Below are positions 31,046-40,367 of a stretch of 41,910 nucleotides of DNA, piece by piece. A model generated the notes under the pieces. It made no database searches, had not been told where the DNA came from, and was given only the letters and a program-made list of their open reading frames with translations. The translations under genes were made by a program, and so were the position numbers. Where the stretch lies: contig NZ_JACOGG010000022.1 of the NCBI RefSeq assembly GCF_014284365.1, forward strand, positions 1-41,910. Direction: 5' to 3'. The stretch is from Cognatundibacterium rugosum (GTDB lineage Bacteria; Pseudomonadota; Gammaproteobacteria; Burkholderiales; Burkholderiaceae_D). Every line of letters starts with the position of its first letter. The first letter of the stretch is position 1.

Positions 31046-34000
31046 TTATTCCTCTTTTGCTTTTTCTTTGAAATAGGTATAACTCAGCGGCAGCAACAGC
31101 AAAGTAAAAAACGTCGCCGATACAATTCCACCGACAATGACCACCGCAAACGGGCGCTGTGTTTCAGAGCCTATGCCATGCGAGAGTGCCGCTGGCAATA
31201 AGCCTAGTCCAGCCATCAGTGCTGTCATCAATATGGGTCTCAACCGCGTCACAGCCCCTTCAATTTCACTGGCAAAATCTGAGGCTTTGCTTCTTTCAAA
31301 TTCCAAAATTTGTTCCAGCATAATTACGCCGTTTTGCACAGAAATACCGGCTACCGCGATAAAACCAACCGCTGCAGATACTGAAAAATGCAAGCCTGCC
31401 AGTGCCAGACCAACCACGCCGCCTATCATCGTAAATGGCACCATGACCAGAATAAGCAAGGCCATCCTGACCGATCTGAATGCCCAAAACAGCAGTGCAA
31501 AAATCAGGAAAATAGTGATAGGGATAATGATTTCCAATCGTTTCACTGCCCTTTGCTGGTTTTCAAATTGCCCACCCCAGGTGATGTAATAACCCGCTGG
31601 CAAGTTGACCTGCGCCGCTACCTTTTGCTGTGCCTCGGCGACAAAACTGCCCTGATCGCGCCCCAGCAAATTGGCCTTCACCGAAGCATTGCGGCCACCT
31701 GCCTCACGGCTGATACGACCCGCTCCCTGCCGAATTTCTATCGTTGCCAGATCAGCCAGGTTCATCGTACCCAAGCCGTTCGGTAAGCTAATTTGCAAGC
31801 TGCCGATACGATCTATCGAATCGCGGTAGCCCTCTTTCAGACGCAAGGTCACATCGAAGCGCTGGTCACCTTCATAGAAAGTCGATACCGGACTATTGGA
31901 TAAGGCGGATTTAATCGTGTTATTGACATCAGAGACATTGATACCGAGCCGTGCTATTTTCTGTCGGTCTATCACGATATTGAGCTCAGTCTGGCCACCA
32001 ATTTTGACACTTTCGACGTCAGCCGAGCCTTGGATGCTCTTCAAAATCGCCGCGATCTGCTCACTTTTCTGGGTCAGAATATCGAGATCCGGGCCAAAGA
32101 TTTTGACCGCAATTTCACCTTTCACGCCAGACAAAGATTCCTCAACACTGTCCTGTATCACTTGCGAGAAATTGGAAGGTACGCCAGGCAGCGCTGCGAT
32201 TTTCGCACTCATATTCTCGATCAGGCTCTCTTTGTCCGTAAACTTCCATTGATCATGCGGCTTCAGATCGGCCAGAATTTCCATATTATTCGGCCCTTTC
32301 GGATCGGTACCATCGTCTGGTCGGCCCACATGCGACACTACACTGTTGACTTCCGGATAGCTAAGCAAAATCGCACGTACCTGGCGCTCCACTTCTTTAG
32401 TTTTTTCCAACGCAGTTGAAGGTGGCAGGCTGATCGTAAGCCAGATATTCCCCTCATCCAGTTTTGGCAAAAATTCGCTACCCAGTCGTGGTGCCAGCAC
32501 CAAAGTCAACGCCAGCACACAAGAGGAAACGACCATCACCAGCTGTCTTTTATCAGTGGCCCGGTGCAGAATTTCCCGATATTTTTTTTGCAGCCTGTCC
32601 ATCCAGTGACTATGACGCTCTGCCAGACTGTGTCGCTTCATCGTCAGCGTCAGCAAAGTCGGTATTAAGGTCATGGTCAATATCAAGGCACCCAGCATCG
32701 CAAAACTGAGTGTGAGTGCAACTGGCGAAAAGATTTTTCCCTCTACGCGCTGGAAGGTGAAAATCGGGATAAATGCCAGAATAATGATAGCCTTGGCAAA
32801 CAAAATAGGATGCCCCATCTCGACCACAGTATCTTTTAAGACGTGCTTACGCCAAAGGAACAGGCTTTCGTGGCCCTCGTGCTGTTTCAGTGCCAGCCTG
32901 ACCATCAGTGCCTCAACCAATACCACGGCGCTGTCGATGATGATGCCGAAATCCACCGCACCAAGCGAAATCAGATTCGCCGGAATGCCACGTATGTCGA
33001 GCATAATAAAAGCACACATCAGCGACAGAGGAATCACTGTCACAACGATCAGGGCAGCGCGCCAGTTATTCAAAAACAGGATCAAAATGGTGGTGACCAA
33101 CACCGCACCGACGATGAGGTTCTCCACCACTGTCATCACCGTGTGTTGCAACAACTCAGTACGGTCATAGATTTTGCGTAGCTTGACGCCCTGAGGTAAT
33201 TTCGCATTGACTACCTCTATCCGTTTTTTTAATTCCTCAATAATCTTTGCGGCGTTCCCGCCTTTGCTCATCTGTACGATACCAAGCACATAGCTGTCAC
33301 CCTGGTTATACGCCACGATGCCAGAACGCGGACGGTTACTGATCTCTACATCCGCAACATCTGAAACCAATACAGTCTTACCATTTTTAGAACTGACTAT
33401 GACACGGCCGATATCGTCTTTACTGTTAAATAAACCTATACCTCTGACGACCAGCGCCTCATCACCACGTTTAATAGTACCGCCGCCGACATTCGAATTA
33501 TTATTAGCGAGTGCCTGATTCACCTGATCCAGTGTCACTGCATAGCGCTTGAGCAGATTTGGATCGACCTGCACCTGATACTCTTTAATCGTGCCGCCAA
33601 AACTCACCACGTCGGCGACACCGCTCACGATGCGCAACTCAGGACGTATCACCCAATCCTGTAAAGCACGGATATCATTTTCAGACATACCGGCCGGTGC
33701 TTCGATAATGTAGCGGTAGATTTCACCGACTGCCGTCGTTAACGGCGCGATACTTGCCTGCACCCCTGCCGGCAGCGATACGCCTTGCAATTTCTCCATC
33801 ACCTGCTGGCGTGCAAAATAGTCGTCTGTACCGTCTTTAAATGTCAAGGTCACGACCGACAATCCTGTAATGGATACAGAACGTACCTGCGTCTGTCCGG
33901 GTACACCGCTCATTTCGCGCTCTATCGGTAAGGTCACAGAACGTTCCACTTCTTCTGCCGCCTGTCCGGGAAATTGCGTAACAATCTGTACCTGGACATC

Positions 34001-34129
34001 CTGCACATCCGGGAAAGCTTCTATCGGCAAATTCGAGAGGGAACGGTAACCAAAGATGATTAATGCCAGTGTCAGTACCAGCACAAACACGCGCTGGGTT
34101 AACACAAAATCGACAAATTTATTGAGCAT
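31046..34129 (-). CDS. czcA: CzcA-type heavy-metal RND efflux pump
   Basis: 1027-residue proton-driven inner-membrane pump of the HME-RND family, forming a trimer that exports metal ions through an outer-membrane channel. Expected features are present: TM1 (about 11-28), a large periplasmic loop, a TM cluster at 335-500, the second loop and a C-terminal TM cluster (about 860-1020). In TM4 the proton-relay segment reads DFGIIIDSAVVLVEA, with Asp393, Asp399 and Glu406. This resembles the divalent-cation subgroup (DFGxxxDGAVxxxEN) more than the Cu/Ag type, with Ser and Ala at the usual Gly and Asn. There is no obvious Met-rich relay as in CusA. Cation specificity (Co, Zn, Cd or Ni) is open. The start overlaps czcB by 11 nt. 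Confidence 0.92.
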   Translation of the reverse strand: MLNKFVDFVLTQRVFVLVLTLALIIFGYRSLSNLPIEAFPDVQDVQVQIVTQFPGQAAEEVERSVTLPIEREMSGVPGQTQVRSVSITGLSVVTLTFKDGTDDYFARQQVMEKLQGVSLPAGVQASIAPLTTAVGEIYRYIIEAPAGMSENDIRALQDWVIRPELRIVSGVADVVSFGGTIKEYQVQVDPNLLKRYAVTLDQVNQALANNNSNVGGGTIKRGDEALVVRGIGLFNSKDDIGRVIVSSKNGKTVLVSDVADVEISNRPRSGIVAYNQGDSYVLGIVQMSKGGNAAKIIEELKKRIEVVNAKLPQGVKLRKIYDRTELLQHTVMTVVENLIVGAVLVTTILILFLNNWRAALIVVTVIPLSLMCAFIMLDIRGIPANLISLGAVDFGIIIDSAVVLVEALMVRLALKQHEGHESLFLWRKHVLKDTVVEMGHPILFAKAIIILAFIPIFTFQRVEGKIFSPVALTLSFAMLGALILTMTLIPTLLTLTMKRHSLAERHSHWMDRLQKKYREILHRATDKRQLVMVVSSCVLALTLVLAPRLGSEFLPKLDEGNIWLTISLPPSTALEKTKEVERQVRAILLSYPEVNSVVSHVGRPDDGTDPKGPNNMEILADLKPHDQWKFTDKESLIENMSAKIAALPGVPSNFSQVIQDSVEESLSGVKGEIAVKIFGPDLDILTQKSEQIAAILKSIQGSADVESVKIGGQTELNIVIDRQKIARLGINVSDVNNTIKSALSNSPVSTFYEGDQRFDVTLRLKEGYRDSIDRIGSLQISLPNGLGTMNLADLATIEIRQGAGRISREAGGRNASVKANLLGRDQGSFVAEAQQKVAAQVNLPAGYYITWGGQFENQQRAVKRLEIIIPITIFLIFALLFWAFRSVRMALLILVMVPFTMIGGVVGLALAGLHFSVSAAVGFIAVAGISVQNGVIMLEQILEFERSKASDFASEIEGAVTRLRPILMTALMAGLGLLPAALSHGIGSETQRPFAVVIVGGIVSATFFTLLLLPLSYTYFKEKAKEE

Positions 34130-35267
34130 GAGCAGACACCTCCGCGTTCAGCAATAAGGCACCTTCCGTGACGATACGTAAGCCCGTCAAAGGCGCAGCG
34201 TCTGCATAGCTGTAGCTCACGCCTTTACGGATGACAGTGACGCGTTTTTTCTCAAACTCACCGTCCTTCTTTTCTATGTAGACGTAGCTGTACATACCCT
34301 CCGATACCAGGCTGGTATTCGGTATTTTGGCGACTTTCTGTTCGCTTTCAGATAAGAAGGCAACACGTGCAAACATTTCCGGGCGCAGCTTATTTTCTTT
34401 GTTATCGATTACTCCACGCACCTGAATGCGACGGGTATTCGGATCCAGCGCCAGCCCGATGCGATCCACAGTCGCTTCAAACAGCTGATCCGGATAGGCA
34501 TCCAGTTCCACGGTCATTTTCTGTCCCGCTTTGACAGATTGCAGATATTTTTCCGGTACATCAATCAACACCCACAGACGCCGTAAGTCAGAAATGACGA
34601 ATAAAGGCAAAGGCGCGTCCGGGCGTACTTCCGTGCCGGGATTAATTTGCTTATCGGTGATGACACCAGCTATCGGTGCCCGTAACGCAAATTGTCCCTT
34701 TTCATTTCCAACCGAATTCAGATTCCGCATGCGCAGGCTGCTGCGTTGGGTCTCAGCCTGAGCCTGTCTGAAATCTGCTTCCGCATTTTCCATGTCCTTA
34801 CGTGCCAGCACCTCGTGCTCAAACAACAGCTTGCTACGCTCAAAACTCAGTTTTTTTCTTTGTTCATCCGCTTTAGCCTTGCTCCAGTCAGCTTCTGCGG
34901 TGGCCAGATCGGGTGAATCGATCTCAGCCAACGCACGGTTTTTTACAACGCTGTCACCCACCTCGACCGCGGAGGACAACACCCGCCCCAAGACTGGCGA
35001 GCTGACTCTGGCAGTTACTGTTTCATCATAGGCAAGCTTGGCATTCATCGCGTCGGCCAGCGGCATACTGACTATGTCCACAGCTGCGACTTTAATAGAA
35101 GATAATTGTGGTGCGTTCTTGAGATAGCTGATACGTCCGGTCTCCGGTTTCGGTGCCGGTTCATCCTTCTTTTTTTCGGTGGAACCAACTGCGCCTACGT
35201 AAAAAAAGGTGATGGCGGAGAGCGCAGCAATGCCTGCGCTGATAAGGATTTTTTTCTTGTTCATCAT
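34119..35267 (-). CDS. czcB: Periplasmic adaptor (membrane fusion) subunit of the metal efflux pump
   Basis: 382-residue HlyD/CusB/CzcB-type adaptor that links the RND pump to the outer-membrane factor. A single N-terminal hydrophobic segment (about 7-29) anchors or exports it. The barrel-sandwich half-motifs flank a helical hairpin (about 130-190, rich in Ala/Glu/Lys/Arg), and the beta-barrel contains LFVISDLRRLWVLIDVPEKYL. The membrane-proximal domain (about 290-382) completes the family length. No His- or Met-rich metal-binding N-terminal domain, unlike CzcB of Cupriavidus or CusB with its methionines. Overlaps czcC by 4 nt and czcA by 11 nt. Confidence 0.9.
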   Translation of the reverse strand: MMNKKKILISAGIAALSAITFFYVGAVGSTEKKKDEPAPKPETGRISYLKNAPQLSSIKVAAVDIVSMPLADAMNAKLAYDETVTARVSSPVLGRVLSSAVEVGDSVVKNRALAEIDSPDLATAEADWSKAKADEQRKKLSFERSKLLFEHEVLARKDMENAEADFRQAQAETQRSSLRMRNLNSVGNEKGQFALRAPIAGVITDKQINPGTEVRPDAPLPLFVISDLRRLWVLIDVPEKYLQSVKAGQKMTVELDAYPDQLFEATVDRIGLALDPNTRRIQVRGVIDNKENKLRPEMFARVAFLSESEQKVAKIPNTSLVSEGMYSYVYIEKKDGEFEKKRVTVIRKGVSYSYADAAPLTGLRIVTEGALLLNAEVSAHAQ

Positions 35268-36658
35268 GGTGTAGTCACTTCCTGAATACTGATACGTAAG
35301 GCGCTGAGTGCTTTGGCATAGTCAGCCTGAGCATTGATGGCATCCAATTCTGTGGTGCGGTAAATGCGTCTGGCATCCAGCAAATCGGTGACACCGATGG
35401 CACCATTTTTAAATGCAAATTCAGCAGCACTGGCTGACTGTCTTGCTGCCTGCAATAATTCCTGTTGAAAGCGCTGTACTTTTTCCTGCGCTGAACGCGC
35501 CGACTCTTGTATGTTCAACAGCTCAAATCTGGCGTTTTCTTTGGTCTTTTCGAGTATCTCGCGCGCGCTGTCTACGTTCTTTTCAGCCAGACTGATCTCG
35601 CCCTGATAGGCATAACGTGCAAATAAAGGTATCTGTACCGATATGCCAAAGCTGTTACCTGAGCCCAGTGTATTTGTCGGACTGACCGGATAATGCTCGA
35701 ACTGCAGACCGACTGACACATCTCTGGTTTTCGCGGCCAACGCGAGCTGGCGCGCCGATAATGCGGCATCGAGCCTGGCCTGAGCAGACTTCACATCTGC
35801 CCTTTGCGCAATCAGAGGACGAATGTCCGCGTAGAGCAATTGCGCATCAGCAGCAGCTATGTCTGCCCAAGCATCTATCGCCCTCAGGTCAGATGGAGCT
35901 GACTGCGCGCTGAGTAAGCTCAGCAAGCTGCTCTGCGCCTGAAATAAGTCATTCGCAGCCTGGCGTGCATCGTTCTCAGCGCGCATTGCGTCTACCTTGA
36001 CCCTGGCTGCATCTGCACCCGCAATGTCACCGGTTTTTTTTCGCAAATCCGCCGTGCTTAACGTCGTTCTGAAAATGGATCTGAGCTCGTTTGCAATGCT
36101 GAACTTGCCTTGTGCCGCCATCAAATCGAAATAGGCGAAACTGGTCGCCAGACGGAGTTGCCGGAGCTGCCCTTCGTTATCGAATTTCGCGGAAGTTTCC
36201 AGATGCGTGGCGCCCTGCAAGCGCAGATCCCGTTTGCCACCGCGTTCTATCAACTGGTCGATACGGAAAGTGGTATCGACTGTTTTATCACGCAATGTCC
36301 CTGCTCCGATACCGAGCTTAGGATTCATACCCGCAGTCTGTATGGTGAGCGTAGGATTGGGTGCAGCACCCGCGATGATTTTTGCAGCAGCAGCGCTGTC
36401 GATTGCAATCTGGCTCAGTTTAAGATCCCGATTTGCAGCCAGCGCGATTTTCAGCGCCTGTGCCAGGCTAAGTTGTGATAGCACGGTATCCGGTTTCGCG
36501 TTGATATCAGACGCGGTCAAGGGTGCAGCTATGTCGGGGATGACCGCGGCATACGCAGCAGGCATGGTCAGCACAGAGGAAAGCAGCAACGTTGGATACA
36601 ATAATAAGGTGCTGTGCGGCCTGAGCCGCTGAGGGATAGTTGTCATAGGTCCAGCCAT
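35264..36658 (-). CDS. czcC: Outer-membrane factor (TolC/CzcC family)
   Basis: 464-residue outer-membrane channel component of the tripartite pump. A signal peptide (about residues 1-38, ending PAAYAAV) precedes the two OEP repeats, which are seen as long Ala/Gln/Arg-rich helices. LSLAQALKIALAANRDLKLSQ opens repeat 1, and FKNGAIGVTDLLDARRIYRTTELDAINAQADY is the typical OEP block near the end of repeat 2. The GSGNSFGISVQIPLFARYAYQGEI region is the family's strand-turn-helix. ATG at 36658 adopted; ATG at 36646 is also possible and neither has a strong SD. First structural gene after the regulators, behind the TGACA repeat array. Confidence 0.9.
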   Translation of the reverse strand: MAGPMTTIPQRLRPHSTLLLYPTLLLSSVLTMPAAYAAVIPDIAAPLTASDINAKPDTVLSQLSLAQALKIALAANRDLKLSQIAIDSAAAAKIIAGAAPNPTLTIQTAGMNPKLGIGAGTLRDKTVDTTFRIDQLIERGGKRDLRLQGATHLETSAKFDNEGQLRQLRLATSFAYFDLMAAQGKFSIANELRSIFRTTLSTADLRKKTGDIAGADAARVKVDAMRAENDARQAANDLFQAQSSLLSLLSAQSAPSDLRAIDAWADIAAADAQLLYADIRPLIAQRADVKSAQARLDAALSARQLALAAKTRDVSVGLQFEHYPVSPTNTLGSGNSFGISVQIPLFARYAYQGEISLAEKNVDSAREILEKTKENARFELLNIQESARSAQEKVQRFQQELLQAARQSASAAEFAFKNGAIGVTDLLDARRIYRTTELDAINAQADYAKALSALRISIQEVTTP

Positions 36659-36695
36659 TGAGCATCAATTAACCTACTCAGTGTGCAGGACTTAG

Positions 36696-36734
36696 CTGTC
36701 AGTTACGTGACAGCCAGCTGACAAAATGCTGACA
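36696..36734 (-). promoter_or_regulatory. Array of four TGACA-type half-sites: predicted response-regulator operator
   Basis: TGTCA at 36697-36701 and TGACA at 36708-36712, 36719-36723 and 36730-36734 recur at exact 11-bp steps, one helical turn each; the first two form CTGTCA-N6-TGACAG. OmpR/PhoB-type regulators bind direct repeats with this period. The array lies 38-76 nt before the czcC start, in the only sizeable gap of the efflux locus. Confidence 0.6.
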
Positions 36735-36743
36735 AACGCAAAT

Positions 36744-38147
36744 TTATTGCGGCTGAAGCGGAGGAAATAAGAGTGTGAAAACCGTCCCCCCATGCGCCGC
36801 ATCATTGACTTCTATGCTGGCGTCATGATCTTTCGCAATATCGGAAACGATGGACAAGCCCAGGCCATTTCCATTAGAGCGCTGTGTACCGGTGGCTGGA
36901 AGGGATTCGGTGATTCTGTATCTGCGTTGAAAAATCAGTTCGCGTTCCGCTTTAGGAATACCGGGCCCACTATCCTCCACTGAGAAAATGCCGCTGTGAC
37001 CTTGCTGTTCATAACACCTGACCGTGACTACGCCATGTTGCGGTGTATAGGCGATGGCGTTGTCGATGATGTTCTCTATCAAATCACGCAATAAGAAAGC
37101 GTCGCCGGAGATAGTTACTGGCTGCAAATCGAAACCCAGATCTATATTTTTTCTGTCAGCAGTAATGATCAATGCATGAATACTGTCAGCAATGATTTTA
37201 TCGAGTCTGACCGGCGCCAGGCGCTTGCGCTCAAAGGTATTTGGCTCAGCACGGGCTAAGGCTAACAGCTGGTTGATCTGCCGTATCATGCGCTCAGCAG
37301 AAATCATCATTAGTTCTGTTGAGCGCGCAGTCTCAGAATCAGCGCGGTACCGACCCTGCATCCATTCTATCTGCGCTTTCATGCCCGCCAGCGGGGTGCG
37401 CAACTGATGAGCGATATTGGCTAAAAATTCTTGTTGCTCTGATGCGCCAGTCTCAATTTTGCGCAGCAAGCGGTTAATCGCGTTGATCACAGCCGCCAGT
37501 TCCAATGCATTCTGGTCTTCCTGAATTGGCGACAACTCATCATAACTGCGTCTGTTGAGATCCTGCTGCAGAATTTTCAAGGGCGCCAGTCCGCGTGTAA
37601 CCGCCAGCCACACCACGGCAACCAGACACAAAGTCAGTGCACTTTCTAATAGCAATAGCGCGATCAGGATATGAGATTGAATCGCATTCCGTTTGCTCAG
37701 GGTCTCGGCAACATTAATAATGACGGGCTCACCATCCACCATAAACCGTATACTGACGATGCGTATCTCCTCACCACGCATACGCCCATGAGAAAAAACA
37801 GGCTCATCCAGTTTAGATGGCGTACCGGTCACAGGAAAATCTTTGTCTCCGGCCAGCGTGTGACCATCGAGTTTGCGAATGGCAAAATAGACGATATTAA
37901 AGTGATCGACTCGTAATACCTGTTCGACTGGCAAAGGCAGATCGACATCCACCTGATCTGAGATTTTTTTTAATCGCGTACTCAGCGCCCAGCCTGTATC
38001 TGCCAGGCTTTGATCAAAGGCAGTTTGCGCCGGCGTCCAGGCCAGCCAGTAGACCAAACCTGCACCGACTGTATTGACCAGCAATAATGGAGCGATCAGC
38101 CAGATCAGTAAGCTTTTGCGTATGCTCAGGCGGCGTGATGGCATCAA
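36744..38147 (-). CDS. Sensor histidine kinase, TctE-like
   Basis: 467-residue membrane kinase. TM1 is at about 12-35 and TM2 at about 159-183, enclosing a periplasmic sensor of about 120 residues. The N-terminal segment (RKSLLIWLIAPLLLVN, then the WTPAQTAFDQSLADTGWALS stretch) matches the two-component sensor N-terminal domain typical of TctE/QseC relatives in betaproteobacteria. A HAMP-like linker leads to the H-box EFLANIAHQLRTPLAG (His247). Next come the N-box DLIENIIDNAIAYTP, the G1 motif VEDSGPGIP and the G2 motif GLGLSIV. The start overlaps the response-regulator stop by 4 nt. Context indicates it senses metal or an envelope signal that induces the RND pump; the ligand is unknown. Confidence 0.92.
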   Translation of the reverse strand: MMPSRRLSIRKSLLIWLIAPLLLVNTVGAGLVYWLAWTPAQTAFDQSLADTGWALSTRLKKISDQVDVDLPLPVEQVLRVDHFNIVYFAIRKLDGHTLAGDKDFPVTGTPSKLDEPVFSHGRMRGEEIRIVSIRFMVDGEPVIINVAETLSKRNAIQSHILIALLLLESALTLCLVAVVWLAVTRGLAPLKILQQDLNRRSYDELSPIQEDQNALELAAVINAINRLLRKIETGASEQQEFLANIAHQLRTPLAGMKAQIEWMQGRYRADSETARSTELMMISAERMIRQINQLLALARAEPNTFERKRLAPVRLDKIIADSIHALIITADRKNIDLGFDLQPVTISGDAFLLRDLIENIIDNAIAYTPQHGVVTVRCYEQQGHSGIFSVEDSGPGIPKAERELIFQRRYRITESLPATGTQRSNGNGLGLSIVSDIAKDHDASIEVNDAAHGGTVFTLLFPPLQPQ

Positions 38148-38815
38148 AGCTCCTTTTCTTCTTCGAGCATATAACCAAAACCACGGATAGTCCTGATCGT
38201 GATTTTTGCATTATTCAGCTTGAGTCTGAGTCGCGACACATAGACTTCAATCGCGTTAAGCGTTATGTCTTCACCATACGGCAGGATGGCATCGATAATT
38301 TGCTGCTTGGAGACGACCTGCGATTCATGCTGCAACAGATAAGCCAGAATATTCCATTCCCGCACCGACAAGTCGACCACGTTGTCACGGATAGAGACAC
38401 GCTTAGTCTGTGGGTCCATCAGCAAATGTCCCAGCCTCACTTCATTGGAGCGCGGGGCACTGCGCCTGACCAGTGCCTTCAGGCGTGCCACCAGCTCCAG
38501 CGTGGAGAATGGCTTGACCAGATAATCATCGGCCCCCAGTTCAAAACCACGTACCCGGTCAGAAATCCCGTCTCTTGCAGTGAGCAGCAACACCGGAATC
38601 TGATTGTGATTACCACGCAGACGACGCAGTATCTCCAGCCCCTCAATATCAGGTAAGCCTATATCCAGCACTATCGCTGAAAAGTGTTGACGTGGTATCA
38701 GATATTCCGCATCGTTTCCTGTATGTGCGACATCCACCAGCATACCCTGCCCGCGCAGCATCTGAGACACACCCTCAGCCAGAACTTTATCGTCTTCTAC
38801 TAGCAGTATGTGCAT
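38144..38815 (-). CDS. OmpR-family response regulator
   Basis: 223 residues: a receiver domain (1-115) with acidic pocket Glu7/Asp8/Asp9, phosphoacceptor Asp51 (IVLDIGLPD), the conserved Thr (LLLTAR) and Lys (DYLVKPFS). A winged-helix DNA-binding domain follows (about 125-220) with ILAYLLQHESQVVSKQQI and the recognition helix in NAIEVYVSRLRLKL. It is paired with the adjacent kinase (ATGA overlap). OmpR-type regulators bind tandem direct repeats, which agrees with the 11-bp TGACA array before czcC. The nearest relatives by style are TctD/QseB. Confidence 0.93.
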   Translation of the reverse strand: MHILLVEDDKVLAEGVSQMLRGQGMLVDVAHTGNDAEYLIPRQHFSAIVLDIGLPDIEGLEILRRLRGNHNQIPVLLLTARDGISDRVRGFELGADDYLVKPFSTLELVARLKALVRRSAPRSNEVRLGHLLMDPQTKRVSIRDNVVDLSVREWNILAYLLQHESQVVSKQQIIDAILPYGEDITLNAIEVYVSRLRLKLNNAKITIRTIRGFGYMLEEEKEL

Positions 38816-38999
38816 ATTGAATTTTGAGATTGAAGATACTGATTAAGAATAAGAGCGAAGCTTATCAGTCCGCAGCCTGCTTTGTCATCGCAGCATCTGC
38901 ATGAACGACGATGCCAAGCAGAATGGAGCTTCATAGCTGCGTGCACAGAGCCCGACATTTCTCGCTCTGCCTGACTCTGTTCGCTGCTGGCCAGGTACA

Positions 39000-39716
39000 T
39001 CACTCCATCGTACTTGGACTCCAGAAGGCTTGCTTCACTTCCGGCCGGTCTGCTATTTTACTGAGTATCTGATCTAACTCTTCTGAGTTGACAGAGGTAG
39101 AGGTCAGGATGGCTTCAATTTCGATATCGTCATTACCAAAGGCATGCACTTCCAGATCGCGGATAGGATAATTCGCCAGTTCCAGCTCTCTGGAAAGCAT
39201 CGCCAAGACCAGTTTCTGAAAAGGTTTGGCCGCAATCACATAAACTGTATTCGTGACCTCCACATCCTCCCCCTCAATAGGACGACGGTTAATCCGGTTG
39301 ACGATAGGCCTGAGCAAAGTATTGGCCGCCAGCACAAAGACCGTCGCGGCAAACGCTTCCAGTATCAGGTCAGCACCGGCTGCAGCACCTACAGCAGCGG
39401 AACCCCAAAGTGTCGCTGCCGTATTTAAGCCACGCACATTGCCATCTTCACGCATAATCGCACCGGCGCCCAGGAATCCTATACCCGAAACCACATAGGC
39501 GATGACATGCACTGCGCCGGCATGACCTTCTAAGCGGTTAGCCATGTCGACAAAAACGGCAGCACCTACCGCGACCAGCACATTGGTGCGCAAGCCGGCA
39601 GTACGTTGCCGGTATTGGCGCTCATATCCAATCAGCCCGCCAAGCACAAACGCGGCCCCCAGGCTGATCAGCGTATCTAAAAAAGAATGAAAATTGATAT
39701 TTTGAATTGCTTCCAT
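39000..39716 (-). CDS. mgtC: MgtC/SapB-family membrane protein
   Basis: 238 residues from the ATG at 39716, chosen because AGGGAG lies 7 nt upstream; the frame extends to 39761 with no site. The N-terminal half has about five TM segments and MgtC hallmarks: GGLIGYERQYRQRTAGLRTN, VSGIGFLGAGAIM and VRGLNTAATLWGSAAVGAAAG. The C-terminal soluble domain (about 150-238) is ACT-like, as in MgtC and some SapB proteins. MgtC acts in magnesium limitation, partly by inhibiting the F-type ATP synthase; SapB-type relatives are less understood. The symbol is by family. A strong leader hairpin precedes it (39801-39834). Confidence 0.85.
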   Translation of the reverse strand: MEAIQNINFHSFLDTLISLGAAFVLGGLIGYERQYRQRTAGLRTNVLVAVGAAVFVDMANRLEGHAGAVHVIAYVVSGIGFLGAGAIMREDGNVRGLNTAATLWGSAAVGAAAGADLILEAFAATVFVLAANTLLRPIVNRINRRPIEGEDVEVTNTVYVIAAKPFQKLVLAMLSRELELANYPIRDLEVHAFGNDDIEIEAILTSTSVNSEELDQILSKIADRPEVKQAFWSPSTME

Positions 39717-39800
39717 CTTGAACTCCCTGATTGATGGGTATCGCCGTCTGAAGGCGCACACACGAAGCGAACCCCGGACTTGTTTTATTCAGGCTGTATT

Positions 39801-39834
39801 GCACCTGCACGCTGACAACTCAGCGTGCAGGTGC
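39801..39834 (-). promoter_or_regulatory. Perfect 15-bp hairpin in the mgtC leader
   Basis: GCACCTGCACGCTGA (39801-39815) and its exact complement (39820-39834) enclose a 4-nt loop, 85 nt before the mgtC start. On the minus strand the stem is followed by AATACAGCC, not a T-run, so it is not a simple terminator. mgtC leaders in other bacteria carry attenuation or riboswitch-like control; a regulatory stem is inferred. Confidence 0.5.
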
Positions 39835-40345
39835 AGTCGTATAGGGAAACCGGCCCACGGTCACGGTTAACCGAAAATTTTTCTATCGTGAACACCAGAT
39901 TATTAGCACTCGTGTTCACAGCAAACTGCTTCATCGCGTCCCCCAGCTGGCTGGGCTCACCGCTCAGTGCCACTACCTGACGAGGAAGGGCACGTGGCAC
40001 GCAGGTAAGGGTGGTGGTGATGATCAACTCTGCGTATTCAGAGCGCAGACCTTCGATGTGATAACCAGCACAGACAACAGACTGCAGACGAAGTCAGCCG
40101 ACACGTGCCATATATTAAACGAAGGAAGGTTCGACGAGAGTCGTTGGTGACCACAGCCAGTCTCATAGCTGTGGCAGGCAGATAACTGCGGAGCTTATGC
40201 GGAGATGGCTGGGGTAAAACCCCAAGTTAGCAAGTAAAGACTGCAACTGTCCAAAATCATAGCTCCTATTTTTTCGATAGGCCGGATTGTATTTTTGATT
40301 TTGCACCCATGTCAAGAACAAGATTACTTGTGCGGTGATGACCTG

Positions 40346-40367
40346 CCGACCAAGACTCATTGGTCGG
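40346..40367. repeat. 8-bp perfect hairpin in the intergenic region
   Basis: CCGACCAA, 6-nt loop, TTGGTCGG. No T-run on either side and no assigned neighbour; listed as unexplained structure. Confidence 0.5.

Noticed and set aside
38800..39003. 67-codon minus-strand frame between mgtC and the response regulator
   Set aside because: No ribosome-binding site or family similarity; it overlaps both neighbours' ends and has a shadow-like composition.
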